From Fusobacterium nucleatum_L (lineage in GTDB: Bacteria > Fusobacteriota > Fusobacteriia > Fusobacteriales > Fusobacteriaceae): a stretch of 64,000 bases of DNA. The notes beneath the pieces were generated by a model, which made no database searches, was not told the DNA's origin, and was given only the letters and a program-made list of their open reading frames with translations. Positions 19,506-28,434 of this stretch are shown piece after piece; position 1 is the stretch's first letter, and each line of letters starts with the position of its first letter. Made by a program: the position numbers and the translations under genes. The stretch spans positions 1,550,001 to 1,614,000 of the forward strand of contig NZ_CP077172.1 in NCBI RefSeq assembly GCF_050231725.1. The letters run 5' to 3'.

Positions 19506-20626
19506 TATTGTTCATCAATTCCTTTTTTTATTAATTCTATAAGTTCATTTCTACTATATACTTTATCAAGCTTTATATTTCCTTTGCTTTTTGCTCCTCC
19601 ACCTTTTATGGCAGGAAAAGATTTTGTAACATTTGAAATTATTGCTTTACAATCATAGATATTTGAATTTAAAGAAAAGTTTTTATCATAACCACTTAAT
19701 AATAAAAATTTATCTAAATTCGCAAATCTAGCTAAAATATTTGCTAAGTTTTCATCTTCATTGTATATTAAAATCTTATGATTTTTATATTCAATAAAAG
19801 TATTTTCAAAATCTTTTACCATAAGTTCTGCATATTTTATACTTAAAGATTTTAATTCTGTTGTTATCTTAGCCTTTTCTATCAAAGATTTGTCTAGCAT
19901 TTCTAGAATTTCATCATCTTTACAAGAAAATACATTAGTTAATTTTTTAATTATATCATGTTTTTTATTATAGTCTGCCTTAGCTCTTTCTCCTGCTAAA
20001 AAATAAAATCTTGTATAATTTCCCTTAATATTTTCATGATTTATAAGTTTAAAAATTTCTATTTCAGAAGTTTTTGAAACATGAAATCCTGCACAAGCAC
20101 AGATATCAATATCCCCAATTTTTATAAATCTCACATCACCTTTTATTTTATCTTTAATAGCTTTTCTAAGATTTTCAATTTTGTGTGCTTCCTCATTTGT
20201 ATAGATTTCTTCTTCAATAGCAATATCCAATTTTATATCATTATTAACTAGTTCTTCTAATTTATCTATAATCTCTTTTGAAATATCTTTTTGATCTAAA
20301 TCAACAGTTGTATATTCTTCAGCCATTCTAAACCCAACAGTATTCAAACCAAAATTGTTGTAGGCTTCAGCTGAAAAAATATGTTGTGCTGTATGTTGCT
20401 GTCTTATATCTTCTCTTCTTTTTTTATCAATAAAATATGGATATTCTCCATCTTCTAAATCTTTATCTAAGATAACTAAATTTTCTTTTACTTCAATAAT
20501 ATTTGCATCAGAAATTGTTCCTCTATCTCCTAGTTGCCCACCTTTGCCATCAACATAAAAAGGAGAATCTAAAATTTCATAGGTTTTATCAGAAATTTTT
20601 TTTATATTTACTTTCATATTTTCCAT
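19505..20626 (-). CDS. Alanyl-tRNA editing protein (AlaX-type with DHHA1 domain)
   Basis: Stand-alone editing hydrolase that removes serine or glycine mischarged to tRNA-Ala. The 373-residue protein lacks the aminoacylation domain. It has an AlaRS second-additional domain with the zinc motif HTAQH (about residues 77-81) paired with a later CAGFH (about 178-182), and a C-terminal DHHA1 domain ending in GGGAKSKG. A GAGGGTG site lies 8 nt before ATG 20626. It is the first gene of the nine-gene minus run; the preceding 140 bp contain the probable promoter. Confidence 0.88.
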   Translation of the reverse strand: MENMKVNIKKISDKTYEILDSPFYVDGKGGQLGDRGTISDANIIEVKENLVILDKDLEDGEYPYFIDKKRREDIRQQHTAQHIFSAEAYNNFGLNTVGFRMAEEYTTVDLDQKDISKEIIDKLEELVNNDIKLDIAIEEEIYTNEEAHKIENLRKAIKDKIKGDVRFIKIGDIDICACAGFHVSKTSEIEIFKLINHENIKGNYTRFYFLAGERAKADYNKKHDIIKKLTNVFSCKDDEILEMLDKSLIEKAKITTELKSLSIKYAELMVKDFENTFIEYKNHKILIYNEDENLANILARFANLDKFLLLSGYDKNFSLNSNIYDCKAIISNVTKSFPAIKGGGAKSKGNIKLDKVYSRNELIELIKKGIDEQ

Positions 20627-20717
20627 AAAATTTCACCCTCTTTTTAGAAAATATCTATCTCCTTATTTTATCATTAAATTTAAAAAATAAAAACTAGAAA
20701 TTAAAAATAAATAAAAA

Positions 20718-20743
20718 ATGCTATTGTAATTTTACAATAGCAT
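20718..20743 (-). terminator. Terminator after the NADH oxidase gene
   Basis: Perfect 12-bp inverted repeat (ATGCTATTGTAA and its complement, 2-nt core) followed by a T run on the minus strand, 27 bp beyond the NADH oxidase stop codon. Confidence 0.85.
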
Positions 20744-20770
20744 TAAAAATTTAAAAATTAATTTATATTT

Positions 20771-22105
20771 TTATTTTGCATTAAGTGCAGCCATATTAAT
20801 ATAATTATATGGCTTACTAAAATGAGGTAGGAATAAAATATCTAATAATTTAAATTTATCGATAGTTACTCCTTCTTGTATAGCTAATGAGAATACATGC
20901 ATTCCCATAGAAATATCATATTTAGATGCCATTTGAGCACCAATTATTTTTCTGTTATCTTTTCTATACACAATTCTTATATATACTTCTTCGTTATTAT
21001 GTTCCATAAATTCTGGCTTTTGTAAGTCATGGAAAGTTGTTTCTAAAACATCAATTCCTAATTTTTGAGCTTTTTCATAAGTTAGTCCTGTTGAAACCAT
21101 ATTTAATCCAAAAATAGAAATTCCGTTAGAACCTTGTACTCCTATACTTTCTAATTTTGTTCCACAAACATTATGAGCAGCAATAATTCCTGATCTAACT
21201 GCATTTGTTGCAAGAGCAATATAGTTTATATCTCCAGTAGAGTTATCAAAAACTGTTGCACAATCTCCTATTGCATAAACATCATCTAAACTTGTCTTTT
21301 GAGTTCTATCAACTATATATGCACCATTTCTAAATAATTCTAATTTTTCTTTTCCTAAATCTGTGTTAGGTCTAAATCCAGCACATAGAACTACCATATC
21401 AGCTGGGAATTCTCCTTTATTAGTAATTATTTTTTCAACTTTTCCATTACCTTGGATTTCTTTTACTAATTGTCCATATTCAAGCTTAACACCATGTTCT
21501 TGTAATTGAGCATCCATTTTTTCTCTAAACAATTTATCATAATAAGTAGATAGACAACCATCAGCAGCATCAACTAGATATACTTCTTTCCCCCAACGTT
21601 TAAATGCTTCTGCAAGCTCAACTCCAATATATCCTGCTCCAACAACAGCAACTTTTTCTACTGATTTATTCATGTCTAATTTATCAATAACTTCTTGAGC
21701 ATTTTGGAATAATTTTACATATTGCACATTTTCTAAATCTTTTCCAACAATAGGTAAGTCAATCGGTAAAGAACCAGTAGATAAAATTAGTTTATCATAA
21801 CTTTCTTCATATTTTTTACCATCTTTTCCAGAAGCATACACAATTTTTTTATCAAAGTCTATATTTGTTACTCCTGTTTCCATATAGATTTTTGCACCTT
21901 TTGCTTCTAACTTATCTTTTGAAGAATAAAATAAACCATTAGATCCAGCTATTTGTCCACCTATCCAAAGAGCCATTCCACAACCAAGGAAACTAATATT
22001 TGAATTAGCATCAAATACCACAACTTCATTTCCTTTATAGTTATCTAACATTGTGTTAATACAAGCCGTTCCTGCATGATTTGCACCTACTACTACAATT
22101 TTCAT
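20771..22105 (-). CDS. NADH oxidase / CoA-disulfide-reductase-like flavoprotein
   Basis: FAD- and NAD(P)H-dependent oxidoreductase of 444 residues. N-terminal FAD-binding VVVGANHAGTACI; redox cysteine in SFLGCGMALW (about residue 44), as in water-forming NADH oxidases; NADH-binding fold VAVVGAGYIGVELAE (about 155-169); FAD ribityl site YAIGDCATV. The C-terminus is the dimerisation domain with a HFSKPY-like end. In an anaerobe it most likely removes O2 using NADH, although CoA-disulfide reductases share this architecture. Single-gene unit: terminator downstream, its own AT-rich promoter region upstream divergent from csp. Confidence 0.85.
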   Translation of the reverse strand: MKIVVVGANHAGTACINTMLDNYKGNEVVVFDANSNISFLGCGMALWIGGQIAGSNGLFYSSKDKLEAKGAKIYMETGVTNIDFDKKIVYASGKDGKKYEESYDKLILSTGSLPIDLPIVGKDLENVQYVKLFQNAQEVIDKLDMNKSVEKVAVVGAGYIGVELAEAFKRWGKEVYLVDAADGCLSTYYDKLFREKMDAQLQEHGVKLEYGQLVKEIQGNGKVEKIITNKGEFPADMVVLCAGFRPNTDLGKEKLELFRNGAYIVDRTQKTSLDDVYAIGDCATVFDNSTGDINYIALATNAVRSGIIAAHNVCGTKLESIGVQGSNGISIFGLNMVSTGLTYEKAQKLGIDVLETTFHDLQKPEFMEHNNEEVYIRIVYRKDNRKIIGAQMASKYDISMGMHVFSLAIQEGVTIDKFKLLDILFLPHFSKPYNYINMAALNAK

Positions 22106-22521
22106 TTTTCCATCTTCCCCTTTTTAGTTTATTAGTATATCTTATTGATATAATTTATATTAAAATTCATTCGGTATATATAATACAACTTTTTTCAAAA
22201 AAATAAAAGTTTTTTTATTTAGAAGAGATAAAATTCTTTTTATATAAAGACTTTATTATATCAGCTATGTTATTTTTTAAAAGAACTGTTTAAATTTTAA
22301 AAAAAAATAAAAAAAATAGTATACATTTTAAATTTTTTATAGTATAATGACTTTGAAAATGAGATGTAACTTTATTACCATGAATTATTCTTTTAGTATT
22401 GTGACAAATGATTCTTTTTAGTTCCATTTTCTAATATTAAATTTCTATATGCTTTTATAGATATATTCATTTAAGTTAGTTAGTTACTTCATCATTCAAT
22501 AATTTTTATGGAGGTATACAG
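22106..22521. promoter_or_regulatory. Divergent promoter region and long leader of the cold-shock gene
   Basis: No open frame of note. A -10-like TATAAT at 22343-22348 on the plus strand, with a poor -35, would give a leader of about 165 nt before the csp start at 22522. Within it GAAAATG (22355-22361) can pair with CATTTTC (22425-22431), helped by AACT/AGTT, and an ATTCTTTTAGT-like segment occurs twice inside the loop. Long structured leaders of this kind are known for cspA-type genes. The part near 22106-22140 probably holds the NADH oxidase promoter on the minus strand (TATACT). Confidence 0.5.
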
Positions 22522-22722
22522 ATGAAAGGTACTGTAAAATGGTTTAACAAAGAAAAAGGATTTGGATTTATCACAGGAGAAGACGGAAAAGATGTTTTCG
22601 CACACTTCTCTCAAATTCAAAAAGAAGGATTTAAAGAATTATTCGAAGGACAAGAAGTAGAATTTGAAATCACTGAAGGACAAAAAGGACCTCAAGCTTC
22701 AAATATAGTTGTTATTAAATAG
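22522..22722 (+). CDS. Cold-shock protein (CspA family)
   Basis: Single cold-shock domain of 66 residues, an RNA/ssDNA chaperone. RNP1-like KGFGFITGEDGKDVFAHFS (about residues 13-31) is present, preceded by MKGTVKWFNKE and followed by GQEVEFEITEGQKGPQASNI, all typical. A GGAGG site lies about 9 nt before the ATG. The gene stands alone with a strong terminator downstream. The long untranslated leader suggests post-transcriptional control. Confidence 0.97.
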   Translation: MKGTVKWFNKEKGFGFITGEDGKDVFAHFSQIQKEGFKELFEGQEVEFEITEGQKGPQASNIVVIK

Positions 22723-22746
22723 TAATTACTTTAAATAAAACAAAAG

Positions 22747-22768
22747 CCCTCTTAAATATTTAAGAGGG
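22747..22768. terminator. Bidirectional terminator between csp and the AbrB-like gene
   Basis: CCCTCTTAAA and its exact complement flank a 2-nt core, with A residues on the left and T residues on the right. It lies between the convergent csp (plus) and AbrB-like (minus) genes and can serve both. Confidence 0.85.
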
Positions 22769-22774
22769 TTATTT

Positions 22775-23830
22775 TTATGCAAATAAAATTTTAATTATAA
22801 TTGGATAGACTCCTACAATAAATATAGCTCTTAAAAATTGCATAGAGGCAACCTGTGGTCCATTTGCCCCTAAATCTTCTGCCATTAATGATATATCTGA
22901 CATTCCACCTGGCGAAGCAGAAAGTAAAGCTGTAGACAAAGAGAACTTAGTTGTCTTATACAAAAAGAAACCAACCAAAACATTCATCAAACAAAAACCA
23001 ACAATTATTAAAATAATTGGTAAAATCAAATCTTTTAAAGCAATAACATCACTTAGTGTAACCTTAGCTCCTATTAAAGCTCCTCCAAAAGATTGAATGA
23101 TTTTTCTAAGAGGTATAGGCATATATGCTTTATGAGTTTTCACATTGAAATATGCAACCAAAGCCATAGAACAACTCATAGTCCCAGCAGGTAGATGAGA
23201 AAAGTAACCTATTATTCCTCCAATAATTCCAACTATAATTGTAAATACAAATGATCCTTCTTCTTTTATTTCAAATTTTTTCTCTTCTTTATTTTCATTT
23301 TCTATCTCTTGCTCAGAATTAATACTTTTTTTGATATTTCTTTCATAACATTTTTTTGTAAAAAATGGAACAAAACTAATGACTGAAATTAATCTAATAA
23401 GCTGTAATAAGGCAACTTGTGAAGTGTTAGCTTTAAAATCATAAGCAATAAGAGAAATATCCATAATTCCACCAGGGGCAGTTGCAAAAAAAGAAGTAAG
23501 ACTATCTATTCCTAAAAAAGTTGACATCAAATATGAAAGTAAGAAGCTAAAAGCTATCATTAGCACTACCATAGTCATTCCAGGAATAATAACCTTTTTT
23601 AGCATTTTTACATCTTCTGAACAAAATTTAGAACCTATAAAAGTTCCAGTTGCAATTTGAGTTACAAATTTAAAATAATTTGGTAAAAAAGCTCTATTAA
23701 AAAATATATTGAAAATAGCAACTAAAAACAAGGCTCCAAGCATATATGCAGCAGGAACTTTCTTTTTATTAGCTAAATATCCTCCTAAAATTGCTATGAT
23801 TAATGTGAGTATCAAATTAATTATATCCAT
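22775..23830 (-). CDS. AbrB-family membrane protein (duplicated transporter domain)
   Basis: Polytopic inner-membrane protein of 351 residues in the membrane AbrB family (PF05145, sometimes labelled ammonia-monooxygenase-like or regulator, both names misleading). Two homologous halves are obvious: ATAPGGIMDISLIAYD (about residues 118-133) and SASPGGMSDISLMAEDLG (about 306-323), each followed by an ANxxQVAxxQxxR segment. A charged Glu/Lys linker (about 171-193) separates the halves. Substrate unknown. It lies 21 bp after the YeiH-like gene and is probably co-transcribed with it. Confidence 0.8.
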   Translation of the reverse strand: MDIINLILTLIIAILGGYLANKKKVPAAYMLGALFLVAIFNIFFNRAFLPNYFKFVTQIATGTFIGSKFCSEDVKMLKKVIIPGMTMVVLMIAFSFLLSYLMSTFLGIDSLTSFFATAPGGIMDISLIAYDFKANTSQVALLQLIRLISVISFVPFFTKKCYERNIKKSINSEQEIENENKEEKKFEIKEEGSFVFTIIVGIIGGIIGYFSHLPAGTMSCSMALVAYFNVKTHKAYMPIPLRKIIQSFGGALIGAKVTLSDVIALKDLILPIILIIVGFCLMNVLVGFFLYKTTKFSLSTALLSASPGGMSDISLMAEDLGANGPQVASMQFLRAIFIVGVYPIIIKILFA

Positions 23831-23851
23831 ACCTTACTCCAATAAAAAGTT

Positions 23852-24892
23852 TTAAAATATTCCAAGAATTTTTTGTAAACCTATGCTAACTAAACTAATT
23901 GCAAGCCAACAACAGAAACCAAGAGTCAATGGTTTTGCACCAGAAAGTATAAGTTTTTTTATATTAGTATTTAAACCAATAGCTACCATTGCCATAATTA
24001 TAAAAAATTTACTTAGATGTTTAAAAAAAGAAAAAATATTATTTATTGTTATAGAAATATTTTCATTAATAAGTTCAACTTTAATAAAATAATTACAAAT
24101 TGTTGTAATTACTGAAGCTAATATAAAATATATAATAAACATTGGAAAAATTTTTTTTAATGAAAAATTATTAGTGTTTGAATTTTTTTTAGAATTATAG
24201 ACTGCTAAAAATAAAGTAATTGGTATTATCGCAAGAGTTCTTGTAAGTTTTATTATTGTAGCAGAATCTAAAACTTGTGTCCCAGTATTATGTATATTAT
24301 CCCAAGCAGAAGCTGCTGCTGTAACAGACGATGTATCATTTACAGCTGTTCCTGCAAAAATAGCAAAACCTTTGTTAGAAAAATTTAATATATCACCAAG
24401 AGTTGGAAAGAGTAATGCTGCAATTACATTAAATAAAAAAATTACGGATATAGCCTGAGCAATTTCATCATCATGTGCATTTATAACTGGTGCAGTCGCT
24501 GCAATAGCAGAACCTCCGCATATAGAAGAACCTACACCTATAAGTGTTGCAATCTTTGTAGGAATATTGAAAGCTTTTGCTAAAATATAAGCAACTATTA
24601 ATGATATACTAATAGTCGAAATGATTATTGGTAAAGAGGTACTTCCAACTGAAATAACTGTTTGCAAATTTAGTCCAAATCCTAAAAGGATAACAGCATA
24701 TTGTAAAACTTTTTTTGAAACAAAATTAATTCCAAGATCAAATTTAGTCCTATTTTTTAATATAAGTGCAATAACAATTCCAATAATAATCCCAAAAACT
24801 GGTCCACCAACAATTGGAAATTTTTTACCTAATTTCCAAGCAGGTAAGGCAAGTATAAAACAAAAAATAATTCCATCTAATTTTTTATTCAT
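23852..24892 (-). CDS. YeiH-family putative exporter (UPF0324)
   Basis: Inner-membrane protein of 346 residues with about ten helices, of the family PF03601 often called putative sulfate exporter. Typical segments are GGPVFGIIIG near the N-terminus, VILLGFGLNLQ (about 71-81), GVGSSICGGSAIAATAPVI (about 118-136) and the GTAVNDTSSVTAA stretch (about 180-192). Conserved Gly/Ser-rich half-helices suggest a transport path. Upstream of and probably co-transcribed with the AbrB-like gene. Sulfate or sulfite export is a family-level guess, not shown here. Confidence 0.82.
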   Translation of the reverse strand: MNKKLDGIIFCFILALPAWKLGKKFPIVGGPVFGIIIGIVIALILKNRTKFDLGINFVSKKVLQYAVILLGFGLNLQTVISVGSTSLPIIISTISISLIVAYILAKAFNIPTKIATLIGVGSSICGGSAIAATAPVINAHDDEIAQAISVIFLFNVIAALLFPTLGDILNFSNKGFAIFAGTAVNDTSSVTAAASAWDNIHNTGTQVLDSATIIKLTRTLAIIPITLFLAVYNSKKNSNTNNFSLKKIFPMFIIYFILASVITTICNYFIKVELINENISITINNIFSFFKHLSKFFIIMAMVAIGLNTNIKKLILSGAKPLTLGFCCWLAISLVSIGLQKILGIF

Positions 24893-25047
24893 ATTTCTTA
24901 ACCACCTTCATAAAAAACTTTATTCAATAAATTTGAAATATTTTAAATTATAACATAAAAAATATGTTGGATGTATAAAATAATTTTTATTGACATTTTT
25001 TAAATAAAGCTATAACCTATTATTAATAAAATATGTGAGGTAATAAA

Positions 25048-25584
25048 ATGAAAAAAATAAAATTCATACTAGTATTTTTACCTCTTTTTCTTGGAGTTTT
25101 GATTTATCTCCTGTATAGAAGTAAAAATCTTTTTTATTACAATCTTATACATTTTTTTAATATGAATGGTTATGTTCTTTTAGCAAGAGAAACAGCTATT
25201 TTATATAGAAAACTATTTCCAACATGGGTCATATATTCACTACCAGATGGATTATGGCTTTTTTCTACAGGAGCAGTTTTTTTAATTGCAAGAAAAAGAT
25301 TTTTTCTTCATTTTTTATGGTTTTCTTTTATATATCTTTTTGTTGTAGGAGGAGAATTTATTCAAAAACATTATGGGGGTCATGGTACGCCAATAGGGAC
25401 TTATGATAAGACAGATATTGTTGCTTTTACTTATGCCTATATAAGTATAACTATAATTTCCATAATTTTAAGAAAGTTTGATAATAAATATAAGTATAAA
25501 GATAACACTTCTAAGGAAATAATGGAAAATATAAAATACACAATAATATTTTCAGTTTTAGGTTTATTACCAAATATGTTTTAA
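25048..25584 (+). CDS. Small membrane protein, VanZ-like
   Basis: Protein of 178 residues with about five hydrophobic segments. The order YSLPDGLWLFSTG, then GGEFIQKHYGGHGTPIGTYDKTD, matches the VanZ-like plan: a Glu-x-x-Gln at the end of one helix, then a Gly-Thr-x-Asp-x-x-Asp segment and a further helix. This is a pattern call, not a firm family assignment. GAGG lies upstream of the ATG. The gene is followed 63 bp later by the LOG gene on the same strand. VanZ-like proteins are linked to envelope stress or teicoplanin resistance, but their biochemical role is unclear. Confidence 0.55.
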   Translation: MKKIKFILVFLPLFLGVLIYLLYRSKNLFYYNLIHFFNMNGYVLLARETAILYRKLFPTWVIYSLPDGLWLFSTGAVFLIARKRFFLHFLWFSFIYLFVVGGEFIQKHYGGHGTPIGTYDKTDIVAFTYAYISITIISIILRKFDNKYKYKDNTSKEIMENIKYTIIFSVLGLLPNMF

Positions 25585-25647
25585 TTTGTTTTTATTTTTT
25601 TAGTAGTTTATAATTGAACATAGAATTTTATCAAGTGGAGGGAATAG

Positions 25648-26226
25648 ATGAGAAAGAAAAATATTACAGTTTATTGTGGAGCTTCATTTGGAATAGATGA
25701 AAGATATCAAGAGATAACTAGAAAACTTGGAGAATGGATAGGAAAAAATAACTATGATCTTGTATATGGTGGAGGAAGATCAGGATTAATGGGTTTGATT
25801 GCAGATTCTGTTCTTGAAAATGGAGGAAGAGTTACAGGAATCATAACTCATTTTCTTTCAGAAAGAGAAATTGCTCATGAAGGAATAACAAAACTTATAA
25901 AAGTGGATACTATGTCTGAAAGAAAAAAGAAAATGGCAGACTTAGCTGATATTTTTATAGCCTTACCAGGTGGACCTGGTACTTTAGAAGAAATAACAGA
26001 AGTTGTATCTTGGGCAGTTCTAGCTTTACATCCTTGCCCTTGTATATTTTTTAATTTTGATAATTACTATAACCATATCAGAGATTTTTACGATTTAATG
26101 GTTGAAAAAGGATATATGAAAAAAGAAGCAAGAGATAAAATTTTATTTACTGATTCTTTTGAAGAAATTGAGGAATTTATCATAAATTACAAGCCACCTA
26201 AAGCAAGAGAATATCACGGAGAGTAA
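25648..26226 (+). CDS. LOG-family nucleoside-monophosphate phosphoribohydrolase
   Basis: Rossmann-fold protein of 192 residues of the TIGR00730/LOG family, which hydrolyses the base from nucleoside 5'-monophosphates (cytokinin-type or purine). The signature PGGPGTLEEITE (about residues 109-120) contains the catalytic glutamate. The phosphate-binding VYGGGRSGLMG (about 38-48) and the TMSERK arginine (about 88-93) are present. Older annotations call such proteins lysine decarboxylases, which is wrong. GGAGG precedes the start. It converges with dnaN. Confidence 0.9.
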   Translation: MRKKNITVYCGASFGIDERYQEITRKLGEWIGKNNYDLVYGGGRSGLMGLIADSVLENGGRVTGIITHFLSEREIAHEGITKLIKVDTMSERKKKMADLADIFIALPGGPGTLEEITEVVSWAVLALHPCPCIFFNFDNYYNHIRDFYDLMVEKGYMKKEARDKILFTDSFEEIEEFIINYKPPKAREYHGE

Positions 26227-26236
26227 GTAAAAATAA

Positions 26237-26262
26237 AAGAGAGTAGCTTTAGCTACTCTCTT
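26237..26262 (-). terminator. Terminator overlapping the end of dnaN
   Basis: Perfect 12-bp inverted repeat (AAGAGAGTAGCT and complement, 2-nt core) followed by a T-rich run on the minus strand. The dnaN stop codon (26253-26255) lies inside the hairpin. On the plus strand it also follows the LOG gene, with a poorer T run. Confidence 0.8.
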
Positions 26263-27398
26263 AATGCTAGTGGCATTAATATATAAACATATTCTTCACT
26301 ATCTTTTTCGTAAACCTTTACAGCTGAATTAGAATACATAAATTCCAAAACTAATTCTTTTTCTTTAGAAATATTTTGTATAAATTCTAGTAAATATTTA
26401 GAATTTAAAGATATTTTTAAATCTTCACCTTCAAAGGTTACATCTAATTCTTCATTTATTCTAGCAATTTCATTTAAAGCAGAAATAGCCATCTTATTTT
26501 GATTTTCATTAAGATGTTTAAATTCATAAGTTGATGAATATTTAGATTCTGAATTACTTCTTGAAAAAATTAGAATTCTTTTTAATAAATTAGTCAATTT
26601 TTCATTATTTATACATAATTTTTTATCATAAGATATATTTGACAATATTTCACCATAGTTAGGGAATCTTAATTCTATCAATTTTGTAATTATTGTGGTA
26701 TTTTTATATTGAAAATATAAATGAGCATCTTCTTTATATATTTTAATTACTTCATTATCTAGACCTTTTATAATTTTGATGATCGATGAAATTGTATCAG
26801 CAGGCACACTAACAAAGAAATCTGGAATATCTCTACCCATATCTTTCTTTAAAAAAGTTAAACGGTAAGTGTTAGTTGATACAAAATGTAAATGTTTTAA
26901 AATACTTTCTATTCTAATACAATTCATAGCAATATTATCAGGAGTGTCAGCTGAGAATAGAACTTTTTCAAATATATCTACTAAGTCTTGACTAGGCATT
27001 TCAAATTTAAAATTATTTTCATTTAGACTTACATTTTCAAAAGTGTTAGGGTAATCTTCTGGACTAAATACATCATATTCTGTAGTAGAATCTTCAGTTT
27101 CAATAAATAAAATATTTCCATTTTCAACTCTTAAAAATACAAACTCATCTTTTATTTCCTTTAGATATTCATCTATTATAGAGTAGTAGAATGCTACTTC
27201 CCCTTCTCTAATAACTTCATCAACATCAATAGAAGTTTTTATCGTTGTATCTAAATTTGTTCCTGTAAAATATATTTTATTTTCTTTTACTTTAGCATAA
27301 ATACAAGAAAGTATAGGCTTTATTTTATTTTCCTTTACAGATTTTTCAACAGTTCTAATTGCTGATAAAAAATTTTGTCTGTTAACTTTGATATGCAT
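26253..27398 (-). CDS. dnaN: DNA polymerase III sliding clamp, beta subunit
   Basis: Ring-forming processivity clamp of 381 residues. The N-terminal MHIKVNRQNFLSAIRTVEKS, the domain I segment KENKIYFTGTNLDTTIK and the C-terminal peptide-pocket YILMPLALRE (matching the family M-P-M/L-R-L end) identify it. The three-domain length is normal, although many internal residues diverge. It lies 17 bp behind plsY instead of next to dnaA, recF or gyrB. A second clamp gene elsewhere cannot be excluded, but nothing suggests a paralogue. Confidence 0.88.
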   Translation of the reverse strand: MHIKVNRQNFLSAIRTVEKSVKENKIKPILSCIYAKVKENKIYFTGTNLDTTIKTSIDVDEVIREGEVAFYYSIIDEYLKEIKDEFVFLRVENGNILFIETEDSTTEYDVFSPEDYPNTFENVSLNENNFKFEMPSQDLVDIFEKVLFSADTPDNIAMNCIRIESILKHLHFVSTNTYRLTFLKKDMGRDIPDFFVSVPADTISSIIKIIKGLDNEVIKIYKEDAHLYFQYKNTTIITKLIELRFPNYGEILSNISYDKKLCINNEKLTNLLKRILIFSRSNSESKYSSTYEFKHLNENQNKMAISALNEIARINEELDVTFEGEDLKISLNSKYLLEFIQNISKEKELVLEFMYSNSAVKVYEKDSEEYVYILMPLALRE

Positions 27399-27415
27399 TA
27401 TATCCCTCCAAAATA

Positions 27416-28000
27416 TTAAAATTTGAATTTGTTTTCAGTTCCATTAAGTAGTCTTGAAATATTTGATTTATGTCTATATATAACAAAGATTCCTATTATA
27501 ACCGATAAAGTAAATAAATATGAATCTCTATGAGTAAAAAAAGTAAAGATTGGTAATAAAAAGGCAGCTGTTATAGATGCCAATGAAATATATCTAGTAA
27601 AGTAAGCAATTAAGATAAAAATTACTAATAATATTAAGGTTATAATAGGAATTAGAAATAAAAAAACTCCTAAGCTTGTTGCAACTCCTTTTCCACCCTT
27701 AAAAGATATAAAACAAGAAAATGTATGAGCCAAAATTGCAACTAAACCTAAAATAACTAAATCATTATATTCTAAATTAAATTTACTAGCAATATAAAGG
27801 GGTATGAAACCTTTTAGGATATCCATTATTAAAACAGCCACACCTAATTTTGCTCCTAAAATTCTATATGAATTTGTAGCACCACTATTTTTACTACCAT
27901 AATCTCTTACATCAATACCTTTAAAAACTTTTCCTATCCATACTCCACTTGGAATTGCTCCTATAAAATATGTAAGTACTATTAAACAAAAAAAAGTCAT
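27416..28000 (-). CDS. plsY: Glycerol-3-phosphate acyltransferase PlsY
   Basis: Inner-membrane enzyme that acylates sn-glycerol-3-phosphate with acyl-phosphate in the first step of phospholipid synthesis. The 194-residue protein has the three conserved loops: IPSGVWIGK (about residues 15-23) plus RDYGSKNSGATNSYR (about 32-46), FKGGKGVATSLG (about 98-109), and a C-terminal YRHKSNISRLLNGTE. The second contains the glycerol-phosphate-binding GGKG. GGAGG precedes the start. Co-directional with dnaN. Confidence 0.95.
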   Translation of the reverse strand: MTFFCLIVLTYFIGAIPSGVWIGKVFKGIDVRDYGSKNSGATNSYRILGAKLGVAVLIMDILKGFIPLYIASKFNLEYNDLVILGLVAILAHTFSCFISFKGGKGVATSLGVFLFLIPIITLILLVIFILIAYFTRYISLASITAAFLLPIFTFFTHRDSYLFTLSVIIGIFVIYRHKSNISRLLNGTENKFKF

Positions 28001-28143
28001 AATTCCTCCTTTTTAAGATATAGAAACTTTCTTTATTATATAATTTTTTTTGTATATAAATCAAGTTTATTTATTATTTATTGAAAAAAGATCTTTAACA
28101 TGTTATAATTTTTCTGTAAAATAAAAATCTAAAAGGAGGAGCC

Positions 28144-28368
28144 ATGTCTACATTATTAAATATTTTATTATTTTTATCAGCGTTTATATTGATAGTTTTA
28201 GTTTTAATACAACCTGATAGAAGTCATGGAATGACGGCAAGTATGGGGCTAGGAGCTTCAAATACTATATTTGGAATAAATAAAGATGGAGGACCTTTAG
28301 CAAGAGCAACAGAAGTGGTTGCAACATTATTTATAATTTGTTCTCTATTACTTTACCTAACTCGTTAG
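28144..28368 (+). CDS. secG: Preprotein translocase subunit SecG
   Basis: Small inner-membrane component of the SecYEG channel, 74 residues with two helices (about 3-20 and 54-72). The linker MTASMGLGASNTIFGINKDG contains the conserved Gly/Ser-rich segment and the short LVLIQPDRSHG motif precedes it. AAGGAGG lies upstream of the ATG, with a TATAAT-like -10 some 40 bp earlier. The gene is monocistronic with a strong terminator. Confidence 0.92.
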   Translation: MSTLLNILLFLSAFILIVLVLIQPDRSHGMTASMGLGASNTIFGINKDGGPLARATEVVATLFIICSLLLYLTR

Positions 28369-28390
28369 TTTAAAATTTAAGTAGCAAATA

Positions 28391-28430
28391 AAAAGTGTAA
28401 AACAGTATTTAACTGAATTACACTTTTTTT
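28391..28430 (+). terminator. Terminator after secG
   Basis: Ten-base arms AAAAGTGTAA (28391-28400) and TTACACTTTT (28418-28427), loop of 17 nt, then more T residues on the plus strand. It also faces the end of the siroheme gene on the minus strand. Confidence 0.8.
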
Positions 28431-28434
28431 ATTT

